Below are positions 28,493 to 36,899 of a DNA stretch of 64,000 nucleotides, in pieces (position 1 is the stretch's first letter; each line of letters begins with the position of its first letter). The notes below the pieces were generated by a model. The model was not told where the DNA came from. It was given only the letters and a program-made list of their open reading frames with translations, and did not search any database. Position numbers and translations under genes: made by a program. The stretch is taken from NCBI RefSeq assembly GCF_001612805.1, contig NZ_BDBD01000011.1:682001-746000 (forward strand). The letters run 5' to 3'. Source of the stretch: Nocardia coubleae NBRC 108252 (GTDB taxonomy: Bacteria > Actinomycetota > Actinomycetes > Mycobacteriales > Mycobacteriaceae).

Positions 28493-29743
28493 ATGAACGC
28501 TCTTGGCGGCGCACTGGTGACAATTGCCGACGATCTGGACTCGGTGACGACCGTCGGGTACGAGGACGATCCGGCCGACGCCGGGTCCACCCGTGCAGAT
28601 GTCGAGGCGTTGTGGGCCTCGGTGCGGGACTGGTATTCGATGGGCACCACACCGGCCATTCAGGTGTGTCTGCGCCGCAACGGGAAGATCGTGCTGAACC
28701 GGGCCATCGGGCACGGGTGGGGCAACGCACCTACCGACGGGCCCGATGCGGAGAAGATCCTCGCCACCCCGGAGACACCGTTCTGCGGGTTCTCCACCGC
28801 GAAAGGTGTTGCCGCGACGGTGATGTCGATCCTGATCGAGCAGGGTGCGTTCGCGGCGAACGATCCTGTGTGCGACTACATCCCGGAGTTCGCCTCGCAT
28901 CGCAAGGGCGCAATCACCATCGGTGATGTGCTGTCGCATTCGGCGGGCATCCCGTTCATCACCCCGCCCTACCAGGGGGCGCAGCTGGCGATCGACGAAG
29001 ACCTCGCGGTCGAGGCGCTCATCGCACTGCGGCCCAGCTGGCCATCGGGGCGCTTCCGCGTGTATCACGCGCTGACGAGCGGGCTCATCCAGCGGCTGCT
29101 CGTGCAGCGGGCGACCGGCAAGCGGATGCGCGAGCACTTGGCCGAGCAGGTCCTCACGCCACTGGGCTTCCGCTGGAACAACTTCGGGGTCGACCCGGCC
29201 GACGTCGACAAGGTGGTGCCGAGCGTCAAGACTGGTCCCCCGCCTTCGCGGCTGATGCTGTTCCTGACGAACAAGGCGGTCGGCGGGCGCATGGACAAGG
29301 CGTCCAAGGCGACCAACGACGCCTTCCTCACCGCCGAACTGCCGTCGGGCAACCTGGTGACCACCGCCGAGGAGTTGTCCCGGTTCTACGAAATCCTCGC
29401 GCGGGGTGGCGAATTGGACGGAATCAGGATCCTCGAACCCGACACCGTGCGCACGGCGATCAGCCCGGCGGACCGCATGCCCGGTGCCGCGGGCCGGGTG
29501 AGCCGCGCCGGTTTCGAACTGGGCGCGCGGCGATCGAAGTTCGGCCTCGACACCGAATTCCATTTCGGGCGAAGCGGTTTGACGACCCAGTACGGCTGGG
29601 CCGACCCTATCCGCGGACTGTCCGGGGCAATCCTCACCAGCGGCAAAGCCTCGACCGACGCGAAGCGACCGTGGCAACTGGTCGCCCAGGTGTCGCGAAC
29701 CCTGCGTCCGCTCGGCCCCAGCGAGCAGCTCTTCCGTCCGTGA
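28493..29743 (+). CDS. beta-lactamase-related serine hydrolase
   Basis: The 416-residue protein has the class C/esterase EstB-type active site STAKG (Ser-x-x-Lys, about residues 102-106) and the tyrosine motif VYHALTSGLIQ, where the third position of YxN is Ala. No signal peptide is present, so it is cytoplasmic and more likely an esterase or peptidase-like hydrolase than a resistance beta-lactamase. It resembles mycobacterial Lpq/Lip-type carboxylesterases of this fold. It is convergent with eis, one base apart, with no room for a terminator. No substrate can be assigned. Confidence 0.84.
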   Translation: MNALGGALVTIADDLDSVTTVGYEDDPADAGSTRADVEALWASVRDWYSMGTTPAIQVCLRRNGKIVLNRAIGHGWGNAPTDGPDAEKILATPETPFCGFSTAKGVAATVMSILIEQGAFAANDPVCDYIPEFASHRKGAITIGDVLSHSAGIPFITPPYQGAQLAIDEDLAVEALIALRPSWPSGRFRVYHALTSGLIQRLLVQRATGKRMREHLAEQVLTPLGFRWNNFGVDPADVDKVVPSVKTGPPPSRLMLFLTNKAVGGRMDKASKATNDAFLTAELPSGNLVTTAEELSRFYEILARGGELDGIRILEPDTVRTAISPADRMPGAAGRVSRAGFELGARRSKFGLDTEFHFGRSGLTTQYGWADPIRGLSGAILTSGKASTDAKRPWQLVAQVSRTLRPLGPSEQLFRP

Positions 29744-29744
29744 A

Positions 29745-30941
29745 TCAGAAGAAGGTGCCGCTGAAAGGCTGTGTGGGCGTGGCGAACAGGGCGTCGGCGG
29801 CGTCCACGGAGCCGGGGCGGTGCTCGACGACGCGGCCAGCGAGGGCCAGTTGCGCCCACGTCGACCCGCCGAGGTAGACCGCGCCGAGGGTGGCGACATC
29901 GACGCTCACGTCGGGTGCGTCGTCCACGCGGGTAACCGCGTCGGCTGCGACCCGGTACCTGCCCGTATTGGCGGACAGGATCGCGTCGTCGACCTCGATG
30001 ATCACCGGCGGCGCGTCCCGGTAGATACGACGGGCCAGCGCCGCAGCCACATCGACCAGCCGCAACCAGGTCTCGTCTCGCACGGCAGCGACCTGGACCG
30101 CGCGTTCGTCGGCGAACAGGTGCCGCAGCGGCGCATCGACCGGGGCGAAGGCAATGGTCATCTTGTCGACCAGATCGACGGTGAGCAGGTGTCGGATCAA
30201 CCCGATGTAGGCCTGCGGGGTGGTCGCCACCAGGTCGTCCACCACGATCACCCGTTCGGGACTTGTGAACCAGCTCGCGGTGTCGACGGGGTGGTAGCGG
30301 GCGAAACCGTCCTCGGCACCGGCGGGGCCGTGCGTCACGGTGTACAGCGGCGGGGTCGCGCCGAGTTCGCGCCGTGTCCACCAGTACTCGGGACGGGCGA
30401 TCGCACCGGTCCAGGAGACATCGGCGGTGGCGTAGATCTGCGGGAACAGTTTCCAGGCCTGACCAGGCTCGACGAACCGCACCGGCCCGGAGCCGGGCAC
30501 GGTGTCACGCAGGCGAGCACGGGAGCGACGGATGTCGAAGGTCGCGAAGGAACTGGCCACTCCGTAGCCGAAGCGTTCGTAGATGGAACCCTCCGACGCG
30601 CGCAGGGTGGCGACGACTTCACCGCGGTCGGCGATGTCGTGGAGCTGGGTGCGCAGCAGGCTGGTGAGCACGCCGCGGCGCGTATGGGTTGGCAGGACAC
30701 CGACATGGGTGACGGCGGCGTGCGGCACCCGCGTGCCGCCCGGCACTACCAGCCAGCTCGTATAGGACTCGGCGGTGCCGACCAACTGCCCGTCGATGCG
30801 GGCGCCGAGCGTGCGTCCGGGTTCGGACAGGTGGTCGCTGTCGGGCGGGGAAGGTGGCAGGCCGACCATCGCCGCGCGGAACACCGCGCTCGCCGCATGG
30901 AGATCTTCGTCGGTGTGCAGGGTGGCTACGTGAACACTCAC
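29745..30941 (-). CDS. eis: Eis-family N-acetyltransferase
   Basis: The 398-residue protein has the Eis three-part layout: an N-terminal GNAT domain with the acetyl-CoA loop VTHVGVLPTHTRRGVLTSLL and EGSIYERFGYGVAS (Tyr as general acid), a second GNAT-like region, and a C-terminal sterol-carrier-like domain. It ends with an aromatic C-terminal residue whose carboxylate serves as catalytic base in the family. Characterised Eis proteins acetylate aminoglycosides at several amines and also polyamines or host proteins. Length and motifs match the roughly 400-residue family. It stands alone between a convergent hydrolase and a small membrane protein. Confidence 0.9.
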   Translation of the reverse strand: MSVHVATLHTDEDLHAASAVFRAAMVGLPPSPPDSDHLSEPGRTLGARIDGQLVGTAESYTSWLVVPGGTRVPHAAVTHVGVLPTHTRRGVLTSLLRTQLHDIADRGEVVATLRASEGSIYERFGYGVASSFATFDIRRSRARLRDTVPGSGPVRFVEPGQAWKLFPQIYATADVSWTGAIARPEYWWTRRELGATPPLYTVTHGPAGAEDGFARYHPVDTASWFTSPERVIVVDDLVATTPQAYIGLIRHLLTVDLVDKMTIAFAPVDAPLRHLFADERAVQVAAVRDETWLRLVDVAAALARRIYRDAPPVIIEVDDAILSANTGRYRVAADAVTRVDDAPDVSVDVATLGAVYLGGSTWAQLALAGRVVEHRPGSVDAADALFATPTQPFSGTFF

Positions 30942-30972
30942 TCCACCACTGTGCCCGATCGGCGCGGGCGGA

Positions 30973-31269
30973 TCAGGCTCCGATGACCGCGTTCATGATG
31001 GTGCCCGCGCTGGTGGCGACCGCGCCACCCGCCATCGCGCTGGCGATCATCTTGGGTGACTGCAGGCCGCCGCCGTTCCACTTCTCCCAGGCGAAGCGGC
31101 CGCCGCCGTAGGTGATGGCGGTGACGCCGGACAGCAGAATCATCCAGGTGAAGTACCGGCCGAGCTGCAGCACCTTGTCGGCCATGGGCGGCGCCTCCGG
31201 CGTCGGGTTGCCCACCTGCGCGAGAACGATGCCATAGGTGTCGTGCACAGCGGCCAGGATCATGCTCAC
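30973..31269 (-). CDS. small membrane protein, pilin/TrbC-like architecture
   Basis: This 98-residue protein starts at GTG 31269 (AAGGAG eight bases upstream) or ATG 31263. It has a short hydrophobic start, a polar Pro-rich linker (QVGNPTPEAPP), then two hydrophobic helices (FTWMILLSGVTAITYGGG and MIASAMAGGAVATSAGTIMNAV). The two-helix layout with a small basic/polar loop recalls VirB2/TrbC-type conjugative pilins, but there are no other transfer genes nearby. I do not recognise a defined family. Function unknown. Confidence 0.6.
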   Translation of the reverse strand: MSMILAAVHDTYGIVLAQVGNPTPEAPPMADKVLQLGRYFTWMILLSGVTAITYGGGRFAWEKWNGGGLQSPKMIASAMAGGAVATSAGTIMNAVIGA

Positions 31270-31343
31270 GATCGTTGCTCCTTCGTCGGTTGTTCGTTGT
31301 GACGCCGATGTCGAGAACGCGTGACGCGGTAGAGCCAGATCTA

Positions 31344-31449
31344 TTGAATATTCAACCTCAGGCGGGTCGGGTGGCGTGCGCGACACTCCGCAGGCCACCT
31401 CCGCGCCCTGACATGGGTATTGAACCGGCGTGCCCGTTTCAAACGGCAC
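31344..31449. promoter_or_regulatory. palindrome and weak hairpin between two leftward genes
   Basis: TTGAATATTCAA (31344-31355) is a perfect 12-bp palindrome upstream of the small membrane protein gene and may be an operator. GTGCC...GGCAC (31430-31449) forms a small hairpin just after the response-regulator stop and could end the two-component operon. Both calls rest on symmetry alone. Confidence 0.35.
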
Positions 31450-31458
31450 GAATTGGCG

Positions 31459-32100
31459 TCACGGAAATTCGAGACCGACCTGTGCCGCGATGACAGCGGC
31501 CTGCACGCGTGACTGCACGCCCAGCTTGCTCAGCACCCGCGAGACGTGCGTTTTCACCGTCGCCTCACCGATTCGCAGACGGGTGCCGATCTGCATATTG
31601 GACAAGCCGGCGCCGAGACCGGCCAGCACCTGCCGTTCGCGGTCGGTGAGGGCCGAGAGGTCGGGTGGGGCGGTTTCCTCGGCGCGTGGGAGGGCGGCGA
31701 TCACCGCACGGGTCACCTTGGGGTCGAGCACCGCGTCACCGTCGGCCACCGCCCGGACGGCGCGGACCAGGTCGTCGCCGCCCACCGATTTCAGCAGGAA
31801 TCCGCTCGCGCCTGCCGACAGCGCGCCGAGCACGTAGTCGTCGATGGCGAAGGTGGTGAGGACCAGGACTTTCGCGCTGGTCTCCGCGACGACGGCCGCC
31901 GTGGCCGCCAGGCCGTCGACGCGGGGCATGCGCACGTCCATCAGGACGACGTCGGGGCTCAGCGCCTTGGCCTGGCGAACGGCCGCGGCACCGTCGGCCG
32001 CTTCACCGACCACCCGCACCTCCCCGGTGGCCTCGAGCAGCATTTTCAGGCCCGCGCGGATCGCGGCGTGATCGTCGGCCACCAGCACGGTCACCGTCAT
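31459..32100 (-). CDS. NarL/LuxR-type response regulator
   Basis: The 213-residue protein has a receiver domain with the acidic pair ADD (about residues 9-10), phospho-acceptor Asp in VVLMDVRMP (about 54) and Lys in FLLKS, followed by a C-terminal LuxR helix-turn-helix (LTDRERQVLAGLGAGLSNMQIGTRLRIGEATVKTHVSRVLSKLG). All switch residues are present. Its ATG overlaps the stop of the histidine kinase gene (ATGA), so the pair forms one two-component system. The stimulus and targets are not evident; a divergent membrane-protein gene lies beside the kinase and may be a target. Confidence 0.93.
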   Translation of the reverse strand: MTVTVLVADDHAAIRAGLKMLLEATGEVRVVGEAADGAAAVRQAKALSPDVVLMDVRMPRVDGLAATAAVVAETSAKVLVLTTFAIDDYVLGALSAGASGFLLKSVGGDDLVRAVRAVADGDAVLDPKVTRAVIAALPRAEETAPPDLSALTDRERQVLAGLGAGLSNMQIGTRLRIGEATVKTHVSRVLSKLGVQSRVQAAVIAAQVGLEFP

Positions 32101-33245
32101 CTGGCCTCCAAGGGGATCCGGACCCGAACATGCCATCGGCCGTCGCGGGCGCCCGCCGTCGCGGTGCCGTCCATCGATTCGGCGCGGAACATCATGTTGC
32201 GCAATCCGTTTCCGTGGCCTGTCGCCACCTCGGAACCGAGGGGATTGCTCGCCTCGACCACCAACCCGGCGCCCTCCCGGCGTAGTTCGATGTCCAGGGG
32301 TGCGCCCGGTGCGTGTTTGGTCGCGTTGGTGATGGTCTCGCCGAGGATCCGGGTGACCACGGCCTCGATCGCCAGCGGCATCGACAGGTCGTCGGGTCGT
32401 CGCAGCGTCACCGACCCGCCCGCCGCCTCGGCCGCCTCGATCAGGCCGTCCAGCGAGGCCAGCCGGGTCGTGACGGCGCTGTCGTCGGGTCCGGTGAGCA
32501 GTTCGATCGTGGTCCGCATCTCCTCCATGGCGGCCAGGCTGCTCGACCGGATCGTTTGCAGGACACCGATATTGCCCGGGTCGCGCTGCGCGACCTCGGC
32601 GAGGATGGCGACGGCCGAGACGTGACCGGCGACCGCGTCGTGCAGATCGCGGGCCAGGCGCCTGCGCTCCTCCCCGATGGCGGCGGACCGTTCGGCGTCG
32701 CGCGCGGCGAGTTCGGCGCGCCCGGCGTCGCGTTCGGCGTCGACCATCCGCCGGGAGGCACGCACTGCCCGGCCGTAGCCGAGGGGCGACCAGGTGAGCG
32801 CGACCCCGATCAGACCGGCGTAGAGCGCGGCCCGCACCCCGAGCAGGGCCAGGGCGAGCAGCGCTCCACCGACGGTCACCAGGAACGCGAACCAGCCGAC
32901 CACCACCGACAGCCGGGCCGACCCGGTGCTCACCGCCAGGAAGATCACGTCGGTCAGCGCGATCCACAGCGGCAGCGAGGGCCCATAGACGAAGTCGCCC
33001 GCCAGCAACACGATCATCAGGCCGAAGGCGAGCGCGGGCCTGCGCTGCGCGGTGAGTTGGATGGCGAGGGCGGCGAACAGCAGGGCCAGTTTCGCGGCGG
33101 GCGGGTAGAGATCGCGGTCGACGACGATGGACCAGCCACCGACCCCCCACAGCAGCAACCCGACGAGGAAGACCCCGACGGCCGCCGAGGTGGCACTGTC
33201 GAACGCCTCCACGAGCCGGTCCATGGGCGCGCGGACGGTGGGCAT
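32097..33245 (-). CDS. sensor histidine kinase (HisKA_3 type)
   Basis: The 382-residue protein has five to six N-terminal hydrophobic segments with almost no extracellular domain, then a HisKA_3 dimerisation helix with the phosphorylated His in RRLARDLHDAVAGHVSAVA, and an HATPase domain (GETITNATKHA N-box, GHGNGLRNM G-box). It is of the type that senses membrane state or small hydrophobic stimuli. ATG 33245 is chosen; ATG 33224 is possible. It is translationally coupled to the downstream response regulator. About 110 bases separate it from the divergent membrane-protein gene, enough for a shared promoter region. Confidence 0.9.
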   Translation of the reverse strand: MPTVRAPMDRLVEAFDSATSAAVGVFLVGLLLWGVGGWSIVVDRDLYPPAAKLALLFAALAIQLTAQRRPALAFGLMIVLLAGDFVYGPSLPLWIALTDVIFLAVSTGSARLSVVVGWFAFLVTVGGALLALALLGVRAALYAGLIGVALTWSPLGYGRAVRASRRMVDAERDAGRAELAARDAERSAAIGEERRRLARDLHDAVAGHVSAVAILAEVAQRDPGNIGVLQTIRSSSLAAMEEMRTTIELLTGPDDSAVTTRLASLDGLIEAAEAAGGSVTLRRPDDLSMPLAIEAVVTRILGETITNATKHAPGAPLDIELRREGAGLVVEASNPLGSEVATGHGNGLRNMMFRAESMDGTATAGARDGRWHVRVRIPLEAR

Positions 33246-33353
33246 CTGCTCATTCCAGCACATCGGGCGGTGCAAGACGTCCCCCGAAGGTCGGACCCGC
33301 CCGCGACCGGAAGCCGGATGTGCCCACCACATCCGGTTCGGCACCCTGAACGC

Positions 33354-33902
33354 ATGAACGAACTGACGAACCCGGTACTGCTGACGATCGCGGGGTGCGA
33401 AATCGGCTTCTGGGTGCTGGTGGTGGGCGGGTTGGCCCTGCGCTACCTGCTGCGGTTGCGGCGTGCCAGCACCGTCACCCTCGCACTGGTTCCCGCGCTG
33501 GACGTGGTGCTGGTGGTCGCCGTCGCGATCGACCTGCACCGGGGCGGTGAAGTGACGTTCGCGCACCGGATCGCCGGTATCTACCTCGGGTGCACGGTGA
33601 TGTTCGGACCGCGCATGATCCGGTGGCTGGACGAGCGCTTCGCCCACCGCTTCGCCGGCGGACCCGCGCCTGTCCGGGTGCCGAAATACGGGCCGGAACG
33701 CACACGCAAAGAATGGGCCGATTTCGCCCGCTGGCTCGGCGCGGCCGCCATCGCGGGCGCGCTCACCCTGGCGCTGAGCTACACCGTGGCCGACGCCGAG
33801 CAGCGCGAACAGCTGATGGGGACCTTCGGTTCGCTCGGCGTGATCACAATGATCTGGTTGCTCACCGGACCGGTGTGGGTGACGGGGTCGCGGCGGAGTT
33901 GA
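33354..33902 (+). CDS. integral membrane protein of unknown function
   Basis: The 182-residue protein has about five hydrophobic segments (around residues 8-30, 42-62, 70-88, 126-146 and 155-175) separated by a basic loop with RVPKYGPERTRKEW. No catalytic motif is visible. It is divergent from the histidine kinase gene and followed by a long bidirectional hairpin. The placement next to a two-component system makes it a candidate target or accessory sensor, but this is guesswork. Confidence 0.7.
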   Translation: MNELTNPVLLTIAGCEIGFWVLVVGGLALRYLLRLRRASTVTLALVPALDVVLVVAVAIDLHRGGEVTFAHRIAGIYLGCTVMFGPRMIRWLDERFAHRFAGGPAPVRVPKYGPERTRKEWADFARWLGAAAIAGALTLALSYTVADAEQREQLMGTFGSLGVITMIWLLTGPVWVTGSRRS

Positions 33903-33997
33903 TCTGCGACGAACCGTCGCCGACCGGCACGCCGCACGTCGGCGGCGGCGAATCGCCGGCCACGCACCGAGACCTGCGCCGAGAGCGGACTGCGATC

Positions 33998-34048
33998 GCA
34001 TCCGATGCCACTGGGCGCCCGAATCGGCCGCCCAGCGGCATCGGATGC
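33998..34048. terminator. long bidirectional hairpin between convergent genes
   Basis: A perfect 12-bp arm pair (33998-34009 with 34037-34048) continues after one mismatch into a 7-bp pair (34011-34017 with 34029-34035), giving a 19-bp stem with an 11-nt loop. It lies between the stop of the membrane-protein gene and the end of the leftward sulfur operon and can serve both. Confidence 0.85.
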
Positions 34049-34054
34049 GGAGGC

Positions 34055-34999
34055 TCAGATCGTGGTGGTGGCCTGTTCGCCGATCAGCTCTCCGATCCAC
34101 GGGAGCACCGCCGAGCGCACCTCGACAGCACGCGGGAGCAGCCCGTTCGCGGCGAGGAGGTCGGCGGCCCGCTGCTGTTCGTCGAGGAAGCCCTCGTTCA
34201 CGGAGTGCACGCCGAACGGGCGCCCGCGCAGCGCCGCTTCCCAGGCGTCGAGATCGGCGGGGATCCCGTGGCGAAGCGCGTCGTCGACGAAATACTGTGC
34301 CGCGGCCCGCGGGTTCTCGACGATCCAGGCGTCGGATTCCCGCAGCGCCGCCAGCACCGCCTCCACGGTGTCGGGATCATCTTCGGCCAGATCGCGGCGG
34401 GTGAACCACAGGGACGGGTGACTGAAGACCGAGGCGGTGTCGACCAGCGTGGTGAGTTCGGTGGCGGCCTCGATCTCGTGCAGACCCGGGTAGGTGCCGA
34501 CCCAGGCATCGAGGTCACCGGCCAGCAGTGCCGCACCACCGTCGCGCACGTCCACGTCGATCGGCTCGACATCCGCCCAGGTCAGACCGACCTTGTCGAG
34601 GGCGAACAGCAGCAGCGTGGTCTGCCACGAACCGTGGGCGATGCCTACCCGCTTGCCCCGCAGATCGGCGGCGGAGGTGATGCCGCTCGCGGCGGTCGCG
34701 ACCAGCCTGCCGTTCTCCACCCGCGGTCCCGAGATGCCGAGGTAGACGATGTCGCGGCCGTTGGCGAGCGCGGTGAGCGGTGGGGTGAAACCGGTGCCGA
34801 TGATGTCGTAGCCGCCCTCGGTGAACAGCCAGTCCGAATGCTCGCCGGGCAGTGCGGTTTTGGGATCGACCCGCGTGGGCCGGGGCAGCTCGCGCAGGTC
34901 GACCCATTCGACCTCGGGCAGCAGCCGTTCGAGAATGCCGCGGTGGCGCAGGACGAACAGCGAGTTGTTGTGCGGGAAGTAGCCGACCCGGATGCTCAT
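34055..34999 (-). CDS. substrate-binding-like protein without signal peptide (NitT/TauT fold)
   Basis: The 314-residue protein resembles nitrate/taurine-type ABC substrate-binding proteins: RVGYFPHNNSLFVLRHRGI at the start, ITSAADLRGKRVGIAHGSWQ in the middle and a helical C-terminus. It lacks both a signal peptide and a lipobox and has no Cys, so it should be cytoplasmic. The operon has its own lipoprotein binding protein (40578-41615), so this one probably does something else: an enzyme built on this fold, as DszB is, or a cytoplasmic ligand-binding protein. It overlaps the aldolase-like gene by four bases and is the last gene of the eight-gene operon. Confidence 0.75.
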   Translation of the reverse strand: MSIRVGYFPHNNSLFVLRHRGILERLLPEVEWVDLRELPRPTRVDPKTALPGEHSDWLFTEGGYDIIGTGFTPPLTALANGRDIVYLGISGPRVENGRLVATAASGITSAADLRGKRVGIAHGSWQTTLLLFALDKVGLTWADVEPIDVDVRDGGAALLAGDLDAWVGTYPGLHEIEAATELTTLVDTASVFSHPSLWFTRRDLAEDDPDTVEAVLAALRESDAWIVENPRAAAQYFVDDALRHGIPADLDAWEAALRGRPFGVHSVNEGFLDEQQRAADLLAANGLLPRAVEVRSAVLPWIGELIGEQATTTI

Positions 35000-35715
35000 C
35001 GCGCGTCTCCGATCAGGCCGAGGCGGCGGGCTTCGTCGGCCAGCCCGCTGCGCTGCCACTGCACCGCCAGGTTCGACGGATCGAATTCCACCGAACCGCC
35101 GAGGGTTTCGGCGATCGCCTGATACTGCGCACCCTCCTCGAGCAGCACCACGAATTTCGCCAGTTCCAGCAGACCGGCACGGCCGATCACATTGGCCCCG
35201 CCGTTCGCCTCGAAGATGGCGGCCAGGTGCGGGTCGGTCTCGAGCTTGCTCAGGATGAACTCGCCCGCGCCGATGGTGCGGTCGATGTGCGGCGGGATCT
35301 CGCGCGACAGGGTGAGCCGCTGGGAGGCGGCGTAGCGGATGGGCAGGGTGCGGTGGGTCTGGGCCCAGCCACCCAGCCAGGGCGTGTGGATGTGCACGAC
35401 CGAGGTGATCTCCGGGTGCGCGCGGAAGACCTTCGCGTAGCCGGTGACGAATCCAGCGGAGCCCTTGCCGGACAGCACTTCTCCGTCGAAGGTCGCCACG
35501 ACGGGTTCGACCGTGCGGTCGGTGGCCCAGGGGCCGGGTTCGTTGAGGGCGACGGCGATCTCGGTACCCGGCACGCGCTCGACGAAGTTGACGGTGCCGT
35601 TGCCGGTGACGGTTCCGGTCTCCCGGAAGACCCGGAACGCGGTCTCGGCGTCGTGGGTAGCCGCCGCGACGAAGGCTGTCACGGTCTCCGGCAGCAGGGT
35701 TTCGGTGGTGGTCAT
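34996..35715 (-). CDS. class II aldolase/adducin-family protein
   Basis: The 239-residue protein carries the class II aldolase pattern: a glycine-rich GKGSAGFVTGY stretch, VVHIHTPWLGGW (the His-x-His zinc ligands) and a later DRTIGAGEFILSKLETDPHLAAIFEANGGANVIG segment. Members cleave or decarboxylate small sugar or keto compounds with Zn2+. Here it is embedded in a sulfonate/sulfinate operon and might act on the carbon fragment left after desulfonation. The ATG at 35715 has CAGGAG upstream. It is 14 bases after the upstream flavin monooxygenase gene and overlaps the downstream gene by ATGA. Confidence 0.78.
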   Translation of the reverse strand: MTTTETLLPETVTAFVAAATHDAETAFRVFRETGTVTGNGTVNFVERVPGTEIAVALNEPGPWATDRTVEPVVATFDGEVLSGKGSAGFVTGYAKVFRAHPEITSVVHIHTPWLGGWAQTHRTLPIRYAASQRLTLSREIPPHIDRTIGAGEFILSKLETDPHLAAIFEANGGANVIGRAGLLELAKFVVLLEEGAQYQAIAETLGGSVEFDPSNLAVQWQRSGLADEARRLGLIGDAR

Positions 35716-35729
35716 GGGCACTCCTGTGG

Positions 35730-36899
35730 TTATCGGGCCGTCGCGAGGACGGTGTCGGTGGGCGGGGCGGTGAGCCGGGAGCGGCCGAGCAGCGGCAGTA
35801 CTTCCTCACCGACCCGGTAGGCCTCTTCCAGGTGCGGGTTGCCCGCGAGGATGAAGGCGTCGACGCCGAGGTCGATCAATTCGTCGAGCCGCTGGGCGAC
35901 CTGTTCGTAGCTGCCGACCAGGCCGAACGCCGGACCGCCCCGGATCAGGCTGAAACCGCACCAGACATTGGGCTGGACTTCCAGATCGCGGTAGCCGGTG
36001 ATGTTCTCGGGCACCCAGCCCTTGATCCGGGCGGCGCCGACCGAGTCGCCCTGGGCCGCACGGTTGGCGGCGTCGCGATCGACGAAAGCCCAGCCCTGCT
36101 CGATCTCGGCCCACGCGGCTTCCTCGGTGTGGCGGGCGACGATGTCGATGCGGACGGCGAACTTCGGTGTGCGCCCGGTGATTTCGGCGTTGCGCCGCAC
36201 ACCGTCGAACTTGGCGCGCAGGTCGGCGTAGGGCTCGAGCCAGGACAGGTAGTAGTCGGCGTGGCGACCCGCGGCGGCCACGGCGGCACCCGACGAACCG
36301 GAGAAGTACACCTCGGGGAAGGGCTGACCGGCCAGCCCGGGTGGCAGTGCGGCGCCTTCGGTGCGGAAGAAGCGGCCGTCGTGATCGAAGGGCTCACCAT
36401 CCCAGACGCCGCGCAGCACGTCGAGGAACTCGCTCGTCCGCGCATAGCGGTCGTCGTGGGACACCTTGTCGCCCCACCACAATTGGGCCGGACCGCCACC
36501 ACCGCTGATGATGTTGTAGACCAGCCGCCCGCCCGTGGCGCGCCGCAGGCTCGCCGACATGCGCGCCGCCTGCACCGGGTGCAGGAAGCCGGGCTGGAAC
36601 GCGACCATGAAGCGGTAGGTGGTGGTCTCGGCGGCCAGCGCGGCGGCGAAGGCCCACGGGTCGTCGGTCACCGGGAACGACGGCAGCAACCCGCCGAGGA
36701 ACCCCGCCGATTCCGTGGCCTTGGCGACCGCGGCGACGTGATCGAGGTAGGTGTACTCGTCGAGCGCGCCGTTCCGCACGGCCGGTGCGATATTGCCCGG
36801 ACCGTAACCGCCCGCGTTGCCCCGGTTGTAACGACGTGGGGTCCGCAGCGAGGCGTGGTCGCCTTCCATGCCGATGCGCCAGTAGACATCGATGGTCAT
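35730..36899 (-). CDS. SsuD-like LLM-class flavin monooxygenase
   Basis: The 389-residue luciferase-like monooxygenase has the SsuD/NtaA-type features: TTTYRFMVAFQPGFLHPVQAARM, RATGGRLVYNIISGGGG, RTSEFLDVLRGVW and VYFSGSSGAAVAAAGRHADYYL. These FMNH2-dependent enzymes cleave C-S bonds of alkanesulfonates or oxidise sulfones to release sulfite or sulfinate. It overlaps the preceding LLM gene by ATGA in an operon with an SsuABC-like transporter and a DszB-like desulfinase, so a sulfur-scavenging role is well supported. The exact substrate is not. No dedicated flavin reductase is seen in the operon. Confidence 0.86.
   Translation of the reverse strand: MTIDVYWRIGMEGDHASLRTPRRYNRGNAGGYGPGNIAPAVRNGALDEYTYLDHVAAVAKATESAGFLGGLLPSFPVTDDPWAFAAALAAETTTYRFMVAFQPGFLHPVQAARMSASLRRATGGRLVYNIISGGGGPAQLWWGDKVSHDDRYARTSEFLDVLRGVWDGEPFDHDGRFFRTEGAALPPGLAGQPFPEVYFSGSSGAAVAAAGRHADYYLSWLEPYADLRAKFDGVRRNAEITGRTPKFAVRIDIVARHTEEAAWAEIEQGWAFVDRDAANRAAQGDSVGAARIKGWVPENITGYRDLEVQPNVWCGFSLIRGGPAFGLVGSYEQVAQRLDELIDLGVDAFILAGNPHLEEAYRVGEEVLPLLGRSRLTAPPTDTVLATAR

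Noticed and set aside
28493..29743. True antibiotic beta-lactamase
   Set aside because: There is no signal peptide and the YxN motif is altered, which fits the esterase-like branch better.
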